From: Pseudomonas fluorescens
Lineage (GTDB): Bacteria; Pseudomonadota; Gammaproteobacteria; Pseudomonadales; Pseudomonadaceae
Reading direction: 5' to 3'
Length of the DNA stretch: 64,000 nucleotides
NCBI RefSeq assembly: GCF_000967965.1
Contig: NZ_LACC01000012.1
Coordinates: 124,662-188,661 of the forward strand
A program made the position numbers and the translations under genes. How positions within the stretch are numbered: the first letter of the stretch is position 1; each line of letters opens with the position of its first letter. Below the pieces are notes generated by a model. The model was not told the origin of the DNA, made no database searches, and was given only the letters and a program-made list of their open reading frames with translations. Of this stretch, positions 51,991 through 61,874 are shown one piece after another.

Positions 51991-52705
51991 TGATGCCGTT
52001 CAGGCGAGGGTAGGGGATCTTCAGTTCGACATGGCCCAGCGCGTAAGGCGCGATGGTGCTGGTTTCGTACTTGAGGATCACCCCTCCGTAGGTCAGCGCC
52101 ACGTTCTGGGTTTTCTGGAACGGCCAGCTCTTCACGAACTCCGGTTCCTGATCGAGCTTGGTGCTGATCAGCCAGCTGTTGTGTGCCACTTGCGCGGCTT
52201 TCCAGAACGCGTCTTCCTGCCCTGGCACCAGCATGTCCGACAGCGTCAACACTTTATGCTGCTGGCGCGAATAGTTGATGAAACCTCGACCTGGGGTGCC
52301 ATGGGCACCGCCAGTGTCCAGGTAGCTGGACAATTCGACGATCACCAAGCCGTCATGCTGCTCGCGTACCTTTGCCTGCAGATAGCTGCTGTTGCGCGGG
52401 CCGGCGGTGCGCAAAAACTCATCGCGATAGGCTGCCAGGGTCGGCGCGACGGGGGCGTCAGGCGAGGTACGGGTCAATTGCAGCAGGCGTTTTTCGATGA
52501 TGCCGTCCAGTGCAGGCTCGTCCGGGAAGTGCAGGGTGTCGATGTTGACCAGCGGGCAATCCGGGTTGCTGCAACCGGGCTTGAGTTGCTCGGAGGCGTC
52601 GCGGGTGGTTTCCAGCGGCGTCCGGTAGTTGGGCTGGAACAGGCTCGCGCAAGCGCCCAGGGTCAGGGCGATAGCGGCCACGGAGGCGATTTTGAAAAGC
52701 GACAT
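51959..52705 (-). CDS. DUF3298/RsiV-like lipoprotein
   Basis: 248 aa from the ATG at 52705; a start at 52762 gives a longer tail without signal peptide. The signal peptide ends in the lipobox LGAC (Cys19), so it is predicted to be an envelope lipoprotein. The C-terminal part resembles the DUF3298 (RsiV) domain with LSSYLDTGGAHGTPGRGFINY and ITLTY-like strands. RsiV in Bacillus senses lysozyme as an anti-sigma factor; whether this protein does so is unknown. It has a single neighbouring gene overlap (cytX). Confidence 0.75.
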   Translation of the reverse strand: MSLFKIASVAAIALTLGACASLFQPNYRTPLETTRDASEQLKPGCSNPDCPLVNIDTLHFPDEPALDGIIEKRLLQLTRTSPDAPVAPTLAAYRDEFLRTAGPRNSSYLQAKVREQHDGLVIVELSSYLDTGGAHGTPGRGFINYSRQQHKVLTLSDMLVPGQEDAFWKAAQVAHNSWLISTKLDQEPEFVKSWPFQKTQNVALTYGGVILKYETSTIAPYALGHVELKIPYPRLNGIIKPELFPGRN

Positions 52706-52930
52706 GAGCGTCCTTTCTGAAACAGGGGAAGGCAAAAAGTTACCGGCTTCGACTCTCAACAAAGCAGTCAGTTCGCCACTAAGCTAATTAGAGTGGGTTT
52801 CGCCCTCACCGTCTATCCCGCTGACGGGAAAGGGGCTGCATCAAACGTCACGGGCGCGTTAGGATGGCGCGAAGTCGAGGCCCAGGAAAAAAGCAACCTC
52901 GAACAGGATTTGCAGTAAAAGAGGATAGTC

Positions 52931-53548
52931 ATGACGGATTTTGCCAACGCCATTCCGACCGCCGTTGATATCGTGCGGCGCGAAAAGTGCTACGAGGGCT
53001 TCTACAAACTCGAACGCGTGCACTTGCGCCACGAATTGTTCGCCGGGGGCATGAGCCGCGAGATCAATCGTGAAGTGTTCGTTCGCCATGACGCGGTCTG
53101 CATGCTGCCTTACGACCCGCAGCGCGATGAAGTGGTGCTGATCGAGCAGTTTCGCGTCGGTGCCATGGGCAAGACCGACAACCCGTGGCTGATCGAACTG
53201 GTCGCTGGTCTGATCGACAAGGATGAAGTGCCGGAAGCAGTTGCTCACCGCGAGGCGCAGGAGGAAGCTGGGCTGGTAATCGGGGCGCTCTGGCCGATGC
53301 TCAAATATTTTCCATCGCCGGGCGGCAGCAACGAGTTCGTGCATTTGTACCTGGGGCGTTGTGACACCACCGGGGTTGGCGGCCTGCATGGGCTGGAGGA
53401 AGAGGCAGAAGATATTCGCGTCACGGTCTGGGCTTTCGAAGATGCCCTGCAAGCCGTGCGCGACGGACGTATTGCCAACGCGGCGAGCATCATTGCCTTG
53501 CAATGGCTGGCTTTGAACCGTGTTGAAGTGAGGGGGTTATGGTCGTAA
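52931..53548 (+). CDS. nudF: ADP-ribose pyrophosphatase (Nudix)
   Basis: 205 aa. Hydrolyses ADP-ribose to AMP and ribose-5-phosphate. The Nudix box spans residues 93-115 (GLIDKDEVPEAVAHREAQEEAGL), with the RE-x-x-EE-x-G core. The N-terminal half has the ADPRase-type beta-strand domain. Cytoplasmic. ATG at 52931. It overlaps the DUF1249 gene by 10 bp. Confidence 0.93.
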   Translation: MTDFANAIPTAVDIVRREKCYEGFYKLERVHLRHELFAGGMSREINREVFVRHDAVCMLPYDPQRDEVVLIEQFRVGAMGKTDNPWLIELVAGLIDKDEVPEAVAHREAQEEAGLVIGALWPMLKYFPSPGGSNEFVHLYLGRCDTTGVGGLHGLEEEAEDIRVTVWAFEDALQAVRDGRIANAASIIALQWLALNRVEVRGLWS

Positions 53549-53991
53549 ACAAGCTGCGCGATCGCTATCGGGTGGACCTGGTGGGGCTGCAAGCGTCCTG
53601 CGAGGCGAACTACGCGCGCCTGATGCGACTGCTGCCGGACATGCGCAGCGAGCCTGCCGCGCGGCGCATCGCCGTGACCCATGGCGACCAGATGCTCGGC
53701 GTGCTGGCCCTGGAAGTGCTGCTGACCTGTCCTTACACCACGACCCTGCAAGTGCGTCAGGAGCACAGCCTGCCCTGGCTGCCGGTGCCGCAACTGGAAG
53801 TGCAGGTCTATCACGACGCGCGCATGGCCGAAGTGGTCAGCGCCGAACATGCACGACGCTTTCGCGGCATCTATCCTTACCCGAATGCCTCGATGCACCA
53901 GCCGGACGAAAAGGCCCAGCTGAACATGTTTCTGGGCGAATGGCTGAGCCATTGCCTGGCGCTGGGGCATGAGTACGAAGTAGTACGTTAG
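53539..53991 (+). CDS. DUF1249 family protein
   Basis: 150 aa. Matches the DUF1249 (YqiB) pattern: LPWLPVPQLEVQVYHDARMAEVVSAEHARRFRGIYPYPNASMHQPDEKAQLN...WLSHCLALGHE. In E. coli and Pseudomonas it lies between nudF and cpdA, as here. Function is unknown. ATG at 53539 overlaps the end of nudF. No signal peptide. Confidence 0.85.
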   Translation: MVVNKLRDRYRVDLVGLQASCEANYARLMRLLPDMRSEPAARRIAVTHGDQMLGVLALEVLLTCPYTTTLQVRQEHSLPWLPVPQLEVQVYHDARMAEVVSAEHARRFRGIYPYPNASMHQPDEKAQLNMFLGEWLSHCLALGHEYEVVR

Positions 53992-54103
53992 TTGTGAAGC
54001 GCAGTTGTGAACTGTGTCAGGTTCACAGGTTTCCCCTTTTGATCGTCCCCCAGCATAATTGCGGCACTTATCCATCCCCGTGATCACGCCCTGGGAGAAC
54101 GCC

Positions 54104-54919
54104 TTGCCGAGCGTATCCACATTGACCACCGCCGATCCGGCGTTGCTGGTGCAAATCTCCGACAGCCACCTGTTTGCCGAAGCGGACGGCGTGTTGCTGG
54201 GCATGAACACCCGCGACAGCCTGCAAAAGGTCATCGAACTGGTGCGCGCGCAACAGCCGCGGATTGACTTGATCCTGGCCACAGGTGACCTGTCCCAGGA
54301 CGGGACGCTGGAGTCCTACCAGCTGTTTCGCGACATGACGCGCCAGCTCGATGCGCCGGCGCGCTGGATTCCCGGCAATCACGATGAGCCGCAGATCATG
54401 GCCGAGGCGGCGGTGCAGAGCGCTTTGCTGGAACCTGTGGTGGATATCGGCAACTGGCGGGTCACCTTGCTCGATTCGGCGGTGCCAGGCTCGGTGCCGG
54501 GTTATTTGCAGGATGAACAGCTGCAGTTGCTCGCCCGCTCGTTGAGCGAAGCGCCGGAACGCCATCATCTGGTGTGCTTCCACCATCACCCGGTGTCCAT
54601 CGGTTGTGCATGGATGGAGCCGATTGGCTTGCGCAATCCCGAGGCGCTGTTCGCCGTGCTGGACCGTTTCGAACAGGTGCGTGCAGTGTTGTGGGGGCAT
54701 GTGCATCAGGAAGTCGACCAGATGCGCAATGGTGTGCGGTTGATCGCCTCGCCCTCGACCTGCATCCAGTTCGAGCCGGGGAGCGAGGATTTCAAGGTCG
54801 GGGAACAGGCGCCGGGCTATCGCTGGTTGCGGTTGCTGCCCGACGGGCGGCTGGAAACCGGGGTGGAGCGGGTCACCGGGTTTGATTTCACCGTGGATTA
54901 CGGTTCCAACGGCTACTGA
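54104..54919 (+). CDS. cpdA: 3',5'-cyclic AMP phosphodiesterase CpdA
   Basis: 271 aa from a TTG at 54104, with GGGAG 6 nt upstream (54093-54097); an earlier TTG at 54059 is an alternative. Calcineurin-like metallophosphoesterase: DSHLF, GDLSQDG, GNHDEP, HHHP and GHVHQ give the two-metal site. Hydrolyses cAMP and so tunes Vfr-type signalling. Third gene in the nudF-DUF1249-cpdA run. Confidence 0.93.
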   Translation: MPSVSTLTTADPALLVQISDSHLFAEADGVLLGMNTRDSLQKVIELVRAQQPRIDLILATGDLSQDGTLESYQLFRDMTRQLDAPARWIPGNHDEPQIMAEAAVQSALLEPVVDIGNWRVTLLDSAVPGSVPGYLQDEQLQLLARSLSEAPERHHLVCFHHHPVSIGCAWMEPIGLRNPEALFAVLDRFEQVRAVLWGHVHQEVDQMRNGVRLIASPSTCIQFEPGSEDFKVGEQAPGYRWLRLLPDGRLETGVERVTGFDFTVDYGSNGY

Positions 54920-54930
54920 AACACCCCCCC

Positions 54931-55045
54931 CTGTAGGAGCAGCCGGTCGACGCTCGATTGCTCGCGATTAGCCTGAGAGCGCCGCAGGGCGCCAGGTTTT
55001 CACCGTTATCGTTGACGACCATCGCGAGCAAGCTCGCTCCTACAG
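54931..55045. repeat. REPIN of the TGTAGGAGC type
   Basis: Left arm CTGTAGGAGC (54931-) is partly altered and is followed by GCTCGCG remnants. The right arm CGCGAGCAAGCTCGCTCCTA ends at 55045. It is a variant of the TGTGGGAGC type with T-to-A and G changes. Eight C's at 54924-54931 precede it. Confidence 0.8.
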
Positions 55046-55083
55046 TAAACTCCGCCTCTTTAGCCGACGCACAGGGAGCTCAA

Positions 55084-55692
55084 ATGTCCGGTTCGATCCT
55101 TTATATCCACGGCTTCAACAGCTCGCCGTTGTCGAAGAAGGCCTGCCAGTTGATCGACGTGATGGAGCGACTGGGCCTGAGCGAACACTTGCGTGTTCCG
55201 GCATTGCACCACCACCCGCGCCGCGCTATCGAGCAGCTGGAACAGGCGATCGCCGAGCTGGGGCGACCACTGCTGGTCGGCAGCTCGCTCGGCGGCTACT
55301 ATGCCACTCACTTGGCTGAGCGCCTTGGCTTGAAAGCCCTGTTGATCAACCCTGCCGTCAGCCCGCACCGGATGTTCGACGGCTTTCTGGGGACGCAGAA
55401 AAACCTGTATACCGAAGAGACCTGGGAAATGACCCACGACCACGTGACGGCCCTGGCCGAACTGGAAGTGCCGGCACCCCAGGAACCGCAGCGTTATCAG
55501 GTATGGTTGCAGACAGCTGACGAAACGCTGGACTATCGCCTCGCCCAGCAGTATTACCGGGCATGCGCCTTGCGTATCCAGGCCGGCGGCGACCACAGTT
55601 TCCAGGGTTTTGCCACGCGACTGCCGGCCATGTTGAGTTTTGCCGGCATTGGCGCCGATTTGTATCAGGCAATCGATTTCACCGCATTGTGA
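55084..55692 (+). CDS. yqiA: YqiA family esterase
   Basis: 202 aa alpha/beta hydrolase. The N-terminus MSGSILYIHGFNSSPLSKKA is typical of YqiA; the nucleophile elbow GSSLGG is at 66-71 with Ser68. Catalytic Asp and His are in the C-terminal part (QTADETLDY; GGDHSFQGF). ATG at 55084. Close to parE as in E. coli and PAO1; substrates in vivo unknown. Confidence 0.9.
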   Translation: MSGSILYIHGFNSSPLSKKACQLIDVMERLGLSEHLRVPALHHHPRRAIEQLEQAIAELGRPLLVGSSLGGYYATHLAERLGLKALLINPAVSPHRMFDGFLGTQKNLYTEETWEMTHDHVTALAELEVPAPQEPQRYQVWLQTADETLDYRLAQQYYRACALRIQAGGDHSFQGFATRLPAMLSFAGIGADLYQAIDFTAL

Positions 55693-55741
55693 GCGATAGC
55701 CCATGAATTCTTTTTTCACCGAACACTGACGACGAGACCCC

Positions 55742-57646
55742 ATGGCCACTCCCAGCGCTAGCTCTTATAACGCAGACGCCATCGAAGTCCTCTCGGGCCT
55801 CGACCCGGTGCGCAAACGCCCCGGCATGTACACCGACACCAGTCGGCCGAACCACCTTGCCCAGGAAGTCATCGACAACAGTGTCGACGAAGCCTTGGCC
55901 GGGCATGCCACATCGGTACAGGTGATCCTGCATGCCGACCATTCCGTAGAAGTCAGCGACGACGGCCGTGGCATGCCGGTGGACATTCACCCCGAGGAAG
56001 GAGTTTCGGGCGTTGAGTTGATCCTCACCAAGCTGCATGCCGGTGGCAAGTTCTCCAACAAGAACTACCAGTTCTCCGGCGGTCTGCACGGGGTGGGTAT
56101 TTCCGTGGTCAACGCCTTGTCCACCGAAGTGCGGGTGCGGGTAAAGCGTGACGGCAACGAATACCAGATGACCTTCAAGGATGGCTACAAGGCCACCGAG
56201 CTGGAGATCATCGGTACGGTCGGCAAGCGCAACACCGGCACCAGCGTGTTCTTTGCGCCGGATCCGAAATACTTCGACTCCCCAAAATTCTCCATCAGCC
56301 GCCTCAAGCATGTGCTCAAGGCCAAGGCCGTTCTGTGCCCGGGCTTGCTGGTCAGCTTTGAAGACAAGGCCACCGGCGAGAAAGTCGAATGGCATTACGA
56401 AGACGGCTTGCGTTCCTACCTGGTGGATGCGGTCAGCGAATTCGAGCGCCTGCCGAACGAACCGTTCTGCGGCGCTTTTGCCGGTAACAAAGAAGCCGTG
56501 GATTGGGCGCTGCTGTGGCTGCCGGAAGGCGGCGATGCGGTGCAGGAAAGTTACGTCAACCTGATCCCGACCGCCCAGGGCGGTACCCACGTCAACGGCT
56601 TGCGCCAAGGCCTGCTCGACGCCATGCGCGAGTTCTGCGAGTTCCGCAGCCTGCTGCCGCGTGGTGTGAAGCTGGCGCCGGAAGACGTCTGGGAGCGCAT
56701 CGCCTTCGTGCTGTCGATGAAGATGCAGGAACCGCAATTCTCCGGCCAGACCAAGGAGCGCCTGTCTTCTCGTGAAGCGGCGGCGTTCGTCTCCGGTGTG
56801 GTCAAGGATGCGTTCAGCCTGTGGCTCAACGCCAACCCGGAAACCGGCATGCTGCTGGCGGAACTGGCGATCAACAACGCCGGTCGTCGCCTCAAGGCCA
56901 GCAAGAAGGTCGAGCGCAAACGCATTACCCAAGGCCCGGCGCTGCCGGGCAAGCTGGCCGATTGTGCCGGGCAAGACCCGATGCGTTCCGAGCTGTTCCT
57001 GGTCGAAGGTGATTCCGCTGGCGGCTCGGCCAAACAGGCGCGGGACAAGGAATTCCAGGCGATCCTGCCGTTGCGCGGCAAGATCCTCAACACCTGGGAA
57101 GTCGACGGCAGCGAAGTGCTCGCCAGTCAGGAAGTGCACAACATTGCCGTGGCCATCGGCGTCGATCCAGGCGCGGCGGACATGAGCCAGCTGCGCTACG
57201 GCAAGATCTGCATCCTCGCCGACGCCGACTCCGACGGTCTGCACATCGCAACTTTGCTGTGCGCCTTGTTCGTCCAGCATTTCCGCCCGTTGGTGGATGC
57301 CGGTCACGTCTACGTCGCGATGCCGCCGTTGTACCGCATCGACCTGGGCAAAGAGATCTACTACGCCCTCGATGAAGCCGAGCGCGATGGCATCCTCGAT
57401 CGCCTGGTGGCCGAGAAGAAGCGCGGCAAGCCGCAAGTCACCCGATTCAAGGGGCTGGGCGAAATGAACCCGCCGCAGTTGCGCGAGACCACCATGGACC
57501 CGAACACTCGGCGTCTGGTGCAGTTGACCCTGGAAGATTTCGAGGCTACCTCGGAAATGATGGACATGCTGCTGGCGAAGAAACGCGCCGGTGACCGCAA
57601 GACCTGGCTGGAGTCCAAGGGCAACCTGGCCGAGGTGCTGGGCTGA
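55742..57646 (+). CDS. parE: DNA topoisomerase IV subunit B
   Basis: 634 aa. ATPase subunit that with ParC decatenates daughter chromosomes. GHKL ATPase features: DNSVDEAL and DDGRGMPVDIH near the N-terminus, GGLHGVGISVVNALS around residue 115. The toprim EGDSAGGSAKQARDKEFQAILPLRGKI is near residue 420, with DADSDGLHI. Its TGA overlaps the next ATG by one base. Confidence 0.97.
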   Translation: MATPSASSYNADAIEVLSGLDPVRKRPGMYTDTSRPNHLAQEVIDNSVDEALAGHATSVQVILHADHSVEVSDDGRGMPVDIHPEEGVSGVELILTKLHAGGKFSNKNYQFSGGLHGVGISVVNALSTEVRVRVKRDGNEYQMTFKDGYKATELEIIGTVGKRNTGTSVFFAPDPKYFDSPKFSISRLKHVLKAKAVLCPGLLVSFEDKATGEKVEWHYEDGLRSYLVDAVSEFERLPNEPFCGAFAGNKEAVDWALLWLPEGGDAVQESYVNLIPTAQGGTHVNGLRQGLLDAMREFCEFRSLLPRGVKLAPEDVWERIAFVLSMKMQEPQFSGQTKERLSSREAAAFVSGVVKDAFSLWLNANPETGMLLAELAINNAGRRLKASKKVERKRITQGPALPGKLADCAGQDPMRSELFLVEGDSAGGSAKQARDKEFQAILPLRGKILNTWEVDGSEVLASQEVHNIAVAIGVDPGAADMSQLRYGKICILADADSDGLHIATLLCALFVQHFRPLVDAGHVYVAMPPLYRIDLGKEIYYALDEAERDGILDRLVAEKKRGKPQVTRFKGLGEMNPPQLRETTMDPNTRRLVQLTLEDFEATSEMMDMLLAKKRAGDRKTWLESKGNLAEVLG

Positions 57647-58635
57647 TGCGTCTGGGCTTTGCCCTGGCCTGTGGGTTGCTGCTGACGTCGATTACGGTAT
57701 TTGCCGAGCCGGCGCCACAGCTGCGCCTGTTGTCCGGGCATGCCGTCGAAGGCATGCGCGGCGGCAACCTGTCCGGGCTGGCGCAGTGCGGCAATGACCT
57801 GTGGACGGTTTCCGACCGTGATGATGACCAGATCTACCGCCTCGATACCCGCGAATCCGTATGGCAGGCCGAAACGGTGCACATCGACGTACCGACGGTG
57901 CCTGACAGCGGTTTGCCTTGGGGGCTGAAGGCTCGCGTCTGGGGGGCTTCGTTTGTGCGTGGCGGTGATCTGGACTTCGAAGGCATCACCTGCGACAGCG
58001 CCGGCAATCGCTACATCGTCAGCGAAGGCCATGCCGCTGTCTTGCAAGTGCCGCCAACGGGGCCTGCCACCTGGCTGAAAGTTTCGCCGATGATGGTTCG
58101 CGAAGCACGGGCCAGAGGCCTGCTGTTGCAATTCAATGCGCTGTTCGAAGGGCTGGTGATCAATCCGGCGGGGGATCAGATGTGGCTCGCCGCCGAGCGT
58201 CAAGGCCGGGGACTGCTGATGATCAAGCGCCAGCAGACGTTGTGGGATTGCGACGGTGGTTGCGTGTTGCTGAGCGAGGCGGGCATGGAAATGCAGCCCG
58301 AGCAGTTTCCCCATGCCAAGCCTGTCCCGCGGGATTTTTCTGACCTGTCGCTGTTCAACGGCAAGCTGTTCACCCTTGAACGCAATGCCTTCCAGATCTG
58401 CCGCCGTGATGCACAGACGGCCAAGGTCGAGCGCTGCTGGTCGTACGCCGACGAGCTGTTGCAGGAAAACCGTCGTTATTCACAGAATTACGGGTTGGAA
58501 GAAGCGTTGATCGTGGATGCCGATGGCGCCTGGATCGGCGTTGACAATAACTTCGGCGCGCGCGCCGATGGCGAAGTCCGCCCGGTGGTCTGGCGCTTCG
58601 CTGCACCGGACGGTGGCTGGAGTGCCAATCCATGA
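57646..58635 (+). CDS. Secreted esterase-like protein of the phytase-like family
   Basis: 329 aa. A signal peptide of ~20 residues (ending TVFAEPA) predicts export. A beta-propeller-like body, with GLAQCGNDLWTVSDRDDDQIYRLD and LDFEGITCDSAGNRYIVSE near residues 105-130, matches the 'esterase-like activity of phytase' family (PA4966 by position). It overlaps parE by one base and the next gene by 4 bp. Substrate unknown. Confidence 0.8.
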   Translation: MRLGFALACGLLLTSITVFAEPAPQLRLLSGHAVEGMRGGNLSGLAQCGNDLWTVSDRDDDQIYRLDTRESVWQAETVHIDVPTVPDSGLPWGLKARVWGASFVRGGDLDFEGITCDSAGNRYIVSEGHAAVLQVPPTGPATWLKVSPMMVREARARGLLLQFNALFEGLVINPAGDQMWLAAERQGRGLLMIKRQQTLWDCDGGCVLLSEAGMEMQPEQFPHAKPVPRDFSDLSLFNGKLFTLERNAFQICRRDAQTAKVERCWSYADELLQENRRYSQNYGLEEALIVDADGAWIGVDNNFGARADGEVRPVVWRFAAPDGGWSANP

Positions 58636-59156
58636 GGCAACAAAGCCCGGGGCAGCGAATCGGCCGGGTGTTCATGGTGCTGGCCTGGTGTGCGGCGCTG
58701 TTTCTGGCCACGCGTTTTTTCGGCCAGTGGGAAGCGCGTCAGCAAAATCCGAATGTGGTAGTCAGTTCGGAGCAGGGCGAAGGTTTCATCGAGGTGAAAC
58801 TGGTGAGCAATGTGCAGGGGCATTTCGTCGCCAGCGGCCAGATCAACGGCCAGCCGGTGGACTTCATGCTCGATACCGGGGCGACCGATGTATCGATCCC
58901 TCTGGACCTGGCCAAGCGTTTGAAGCTCGAAGAAGGATTCGGCGTGACCCTGAGCACGGCCAATGGCCTGAGCCAGGGCTATCGCACCCGTATCGAACGC
59001 CTGCAACTGGGCGACATCGTGCTGCGGGATGTACGCGCACTGGTGGCCCCGGGGCTGCATGGCGATCAGGTGTTGCTCGGCATGAGCGCACTGAACAAAC
59101 TTGAATTTACCCAGCGCGGTGGCACCATGCTGCTGCGCCAGACAACGAACCGATGA
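58632..59156 (+). CDS. Retropepsin-like aspartic protease, membrane-anchored
   Basis: 174 aa. One membrane segment at about residues 12-30, then a periplasmic domain with the aspartyl-protease motif [11 protein letters not shown] (D81-T82-G83). Clan AA family TIGR02281. The ATG overlaps the previous stop by 4 nt, and parC follows 7 bp after its stop. Such proteins process envelope targets; the target here is unknown. Confidence 0.85.
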   Translation: MRQQSPGQRIGRVFMVLAWCAALFLATRFFGQWEARQQNPNVVVSSEQGEGFIEVKLVSNVQGHFVASGQINGQPVDFMLDTGATDVSIPLDLAKRLKLEEGFGVTLSTANGLSQGYRTRIERLQLGDIVLRDVRALVAPGLHGDQVLLGMSALNKLEFTQRGGTMLLRQTTNR

Positions 59157-59163
59157 GGCCCGC

Positions 59164-61431
59164 ATGAGCGACTCCCTTGATCTCAGCCTGGACGGTGTAG
59201 AACGCCGGTCACTGGCTGACTTCACCGAAAATGCCTACCTCAACTACTCCATGTACGTGATCATGGACCGTGCCCTGCCGCATATCGGCGACGGCCTGAA
59301 ACCGGTACAGCGTCGCATCATTTATGCGATGAGCGAGTTGGGGCTGGACGCCGATTCCAAGCACAAGAAATCGGCGCGTACCGTCGGTGACGTGCTCGGT
59401 AAGTTCCACCCCCACGGCGACTCGGCCTGCTACGAAGCCATGGTGCTGATGGCCCAGCCGTTCAGCTATCGCTACACGCTGGTCGACGGCCAGGGCAACT
59501 GGGGTGCGCCGGACGATCCCAAGTCCTTCGCCGCCATGCGTTATACCGAAGCGCGGCTGTCGCGTTATTCCGAAGTGCTGCTCAGCGAGCTGGGCCAGGG
59601 CACGGCGGACTGGGGCCCGAACTTCGACGGCACGCTGGACGAGCCACTGGTGTTGCCGGCCCGTCTGCCGAACATCCTGCTCAACGGCACCACGGGTATC
59701 GCCGTGGGCATGGCCACCGACGTTCCGCCGCACAACCTGCGGGAAGTCGCCACGGCGTGCGTGCGTTTGCTCGACGAGCCGAAGGCCACGGTCGAGCAGC
59801 TCTGTGAACACATCCAGGGCCCGGACTACCCGACCGAAGCGGAAATCATCACCCCGCGCGCCGACCTGCTGAAAATCTACGAAACCGGTCGTGGTTCGGT
59901 GCGCATGCGCGCCGTGTATCACATCGAAGACGGCGACATCATCGTCACCTCGCTGCCGCATCAGGTCTCGGGCGCCAAGGTGCTGGAGCAGATCGCCGCG
60001 ATGATGCAGGCCAAGCCGTCCAAAGCGCCGCAAATTGCCGACCTGCGTGACGAATCCGACCACGAAAACCCGTGCCGGATCGTGATCATTCCGGGTGCGC
60101 GGAAAAACTTCGACCACGATGCGCTGATGCAGCACCTGTTCGCCAGCACCGAGCTGGAGTCGAGCTACCGGGTCAACATCAACATCATCGGCCTGGACGG
60201 CAAGCCGCAGCTGAAAAACCTGCGGGCGCTGCTGGTCGAATGGCTGGAGTTCCGGGTGCAGACCGTGCGTCGTCGCCTGCAATTCCGCCTCGACAAGGTC
60301 GAGCGTCGCCTGCACCTGTTGGATGGTTTGTTGATTGCCTACCTCAACCTGGATGAAGTGATCCACATCATCCGAACCGAGGAGCATCCGAAAGCTGCGC
60401 TGATCGAGCGTTTCGCCCTGAGCGAAATCCAGGCTGACTATATCCTCGACACCCGTCTGCGTCAGTTGGCGCGACTGGAAGAGATGAAGCTGCGTGCCGA
60501 GCAGGATGAACTGCTCAAGGAACAAGCCAAGCTGCAGGCCCTGCTGAGCAGCGAAACCAAGTTGAAAAAACTGGTGCGCAGCGAACTGATCAAGGACGCT
60601 GAAACCTACGGGGATGACCGTCGGTCGCCTATCGTCGAGCGCGCCGAAGCCAAGGCCCTGACCGAGCACGATCTACTGCCGAACGAGAAAGTGACGGTCG
60701 TGCTGTCGGAAAAAGGCTGGATTCGCTCCGCCAAGGGCCACGAGATCGACGCCACCGGGCTTTCCTACAAGGCCGGGGACGGTTTCAGGGCGCTGGCAGC
60801 CGGGCGCTCCAACCAGTTTGCCGTGTTTATCGACTCCACCGGCCGCAGTTATTCGGTGGCCGCCCACACCTTACCGTCGGCCCGTGGCCAGGGCGAGCCG
60901 CTGACCGGTCGCCTGACGCCGCCGCCAGGGGCGAGTTTCGAATGTGTGCTGATGCCGGAAGACGATGCGCTGTATGTGATTGCCTCCGACGCCGGCTACG
61001 GCTTCGTGGTCAAGGGTGAAGACCTGCAGGCCAAGAATAAGGCGGGCAAGGCCCTGCTGAGCCTGCCGAACAACGCCAAGGTCATGCTGCCGCGCCCTGT
61101 GGCCGATCGTGAGCAGAACTGGCTGGCGTCGGTGACGACCGAAGGTCGCCTGCTGATCTTCAAGATCAGCGACCTGCCACAATTAGGTAAGGGCAAAGGC
61201 AACAAGATCATCGGGATTCCCGGTGAGCGAGTGGCCAGTCGCGAAGAGTATGTGACGGACATCGCCGTATTGCCGGACGGTGCAACATTGGTGTTGCAGG
61301 CCGGGAAACGTACCTTGTCACTGAAAGCGGACGACCTCGAACACTACAAGGGTGAACGTGGCCGTCGTGGCAATAAGTTGCCGCGTGGCTTCCAGCGGGT
61401 AGATGCGCTGCTCGTCGAAAACCTCAATTAG
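59164..61431 (+). CDS. parC: DNA topoisomerase IV subunit A
   Basis: 755 aa from the ATG at 59164. DNA-cleaving subunit of topoisomerase IV. The quinolone-resistance region reads [17 protein letters not shown] with wild-type Ser and Glu. The catalytic Tyr is in [11 protein letters not shown]. The C-terminal half holds the beta-pinwheel repeats. Fused reading frames upstream of the ATG are rejected. Same operon as parE, separated by two envelope genes. Followed by the non-coding element at 61439. Confidence 0.97.
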   Translation: MSDSLDLSLDGVERRSLADFTENAYLNYSMYVIMDRALPHIGDGLKPVQRRIIYAMSELGLDADSKHKKSARTVGDVLGKFHPHGDSACYEAMVLMAQPFSYRYTLVDGQGNWGAPDDPKSFAAMRYTEARLSRYSEVLLSELGQGTADWGPNFDGTLDEPLVLPARLPNILLNGTTGIAVGMATDVPPHNLREVATACVRLLDEPKATVEQLCEHIQGPDYPTEAEIITPRADLLKIYETGRGSVRMRAVYHIEDGDIIVTSLPHQVSGAKVLEQIAAMMQAKPSKAPQIADLRDESDHENPCRIVIIPGARKNFDHDALMQHLFASTELESSYRVNINIIGLDGKPQLKNLRALLVEWLEFRVQTVRRRLQFRLDKVERRLHLLDGLLIAYLNLDEVIHIIRTEEHPKAALIERFALSEIQADYILDTRLRQLARLEEMKLRAEQDELLKEQAKLQALLSSETKLKKLVRSELIKDAETYGDDRRSPIVERAEAKALTEHDLLPNEKVTVVLSEKGWIRSAKGHEIDATGLSYKAGDGFRALAAGRSNQFAVFIDSTGRSYSVAAHTLPSARGQGEPLTGRLTPPPGASFECVLMPEDDALYVIASDAGYGFVVKGEDLQAKNKAGKALLSLPNNAKVMLPRPVADREQNWLASVTTEGRLLIFKISDLPQLGKGKGNKIIGIPGERVASREEYVTDIAVLPDGATLVLQAGKRTLSLKADDLEHYKGERGRRGNKLPRGFQRVDALLVENLN

Positions 61432-61438
61432 GCGACCT

Positions 61439-61706
61439 AGGGGGCGTTCTCGACTGGTTTCACCACCGCGCCGGGTCTGCTGTTGAGCAGGGCAAGGCGC
61501 GAGAAGCGAGGTTTGGTCATTCCAAATAAGCTTCGAGCAACACAGCCCAGCACAACAGCAGGCCCGGCCCTTCGGGTTGTGCCTTAAAGCGGGCCAGGCT
61601 GCGTTGGAGGCCTTGGAAAGGGAACAACCATTACCAGCGGCCTGCGCCTTGCCTGGCCCGCTTTAAGGCGACAACGCGGTGGTGAAACCAGGCGAGAACG
61701 CCCCCT
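61439..61706. mobile_element. 268-bp non-coding element with 32-bp terminal inverted repeats (MITE-like)
   Basis: The ends are AGGGGGCGTTCTCG... (61439-61470) and ...CGAGAACGCCCCCT (61675-61706): 32-bp terminal inverted repeats with one mismatch. Inside, three more inverted pairs nest: GCAGGCC/GGCCTGC (61558 and 61639), GGCAAGGCGC/GCGCCTTGCC (61491 and 61644), and an exact 19-mer beginning GCCTTAAAGC (61581-61599) repeated inverted at 61651-61669. No open reading frame of note. No clear target-site duplication was found. It has the form of a miniature transposable element; it could also be a large structured RNA or 3' end of parC. Confidence 0.65.
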
Positions 61707-61710
61707 GGAA

Positions 61711-61744
61711 GCGCCGAACTACGAATTAACCCGTAGTTCGGCGC
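61711..61744. terminator. Hairpin after the element, probable terminator
   Basis: GCGCCGAACTACG (61711-61723) and CGTAGTTCGGCGC (61732-61744) are perfect inverted 13-mers with an 8-nt loop, followed by TTT. It is likely the end of the parC transcript. The 130 bp after it (61745-61874) show nothing else. Confidence 0.65.
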
Positions 61745-61874
61745 TTTGCGCTGGAGTCGGAACGCATATTCACGGATGATATGGCCTTTCAAACGCCGGC
61801 ATTGCCGCGCGTTCTTCATATTTGTTGAGTATTTTCACTGTGGTCAGCCTTTTAGCAACCACCTGGATGGGACG

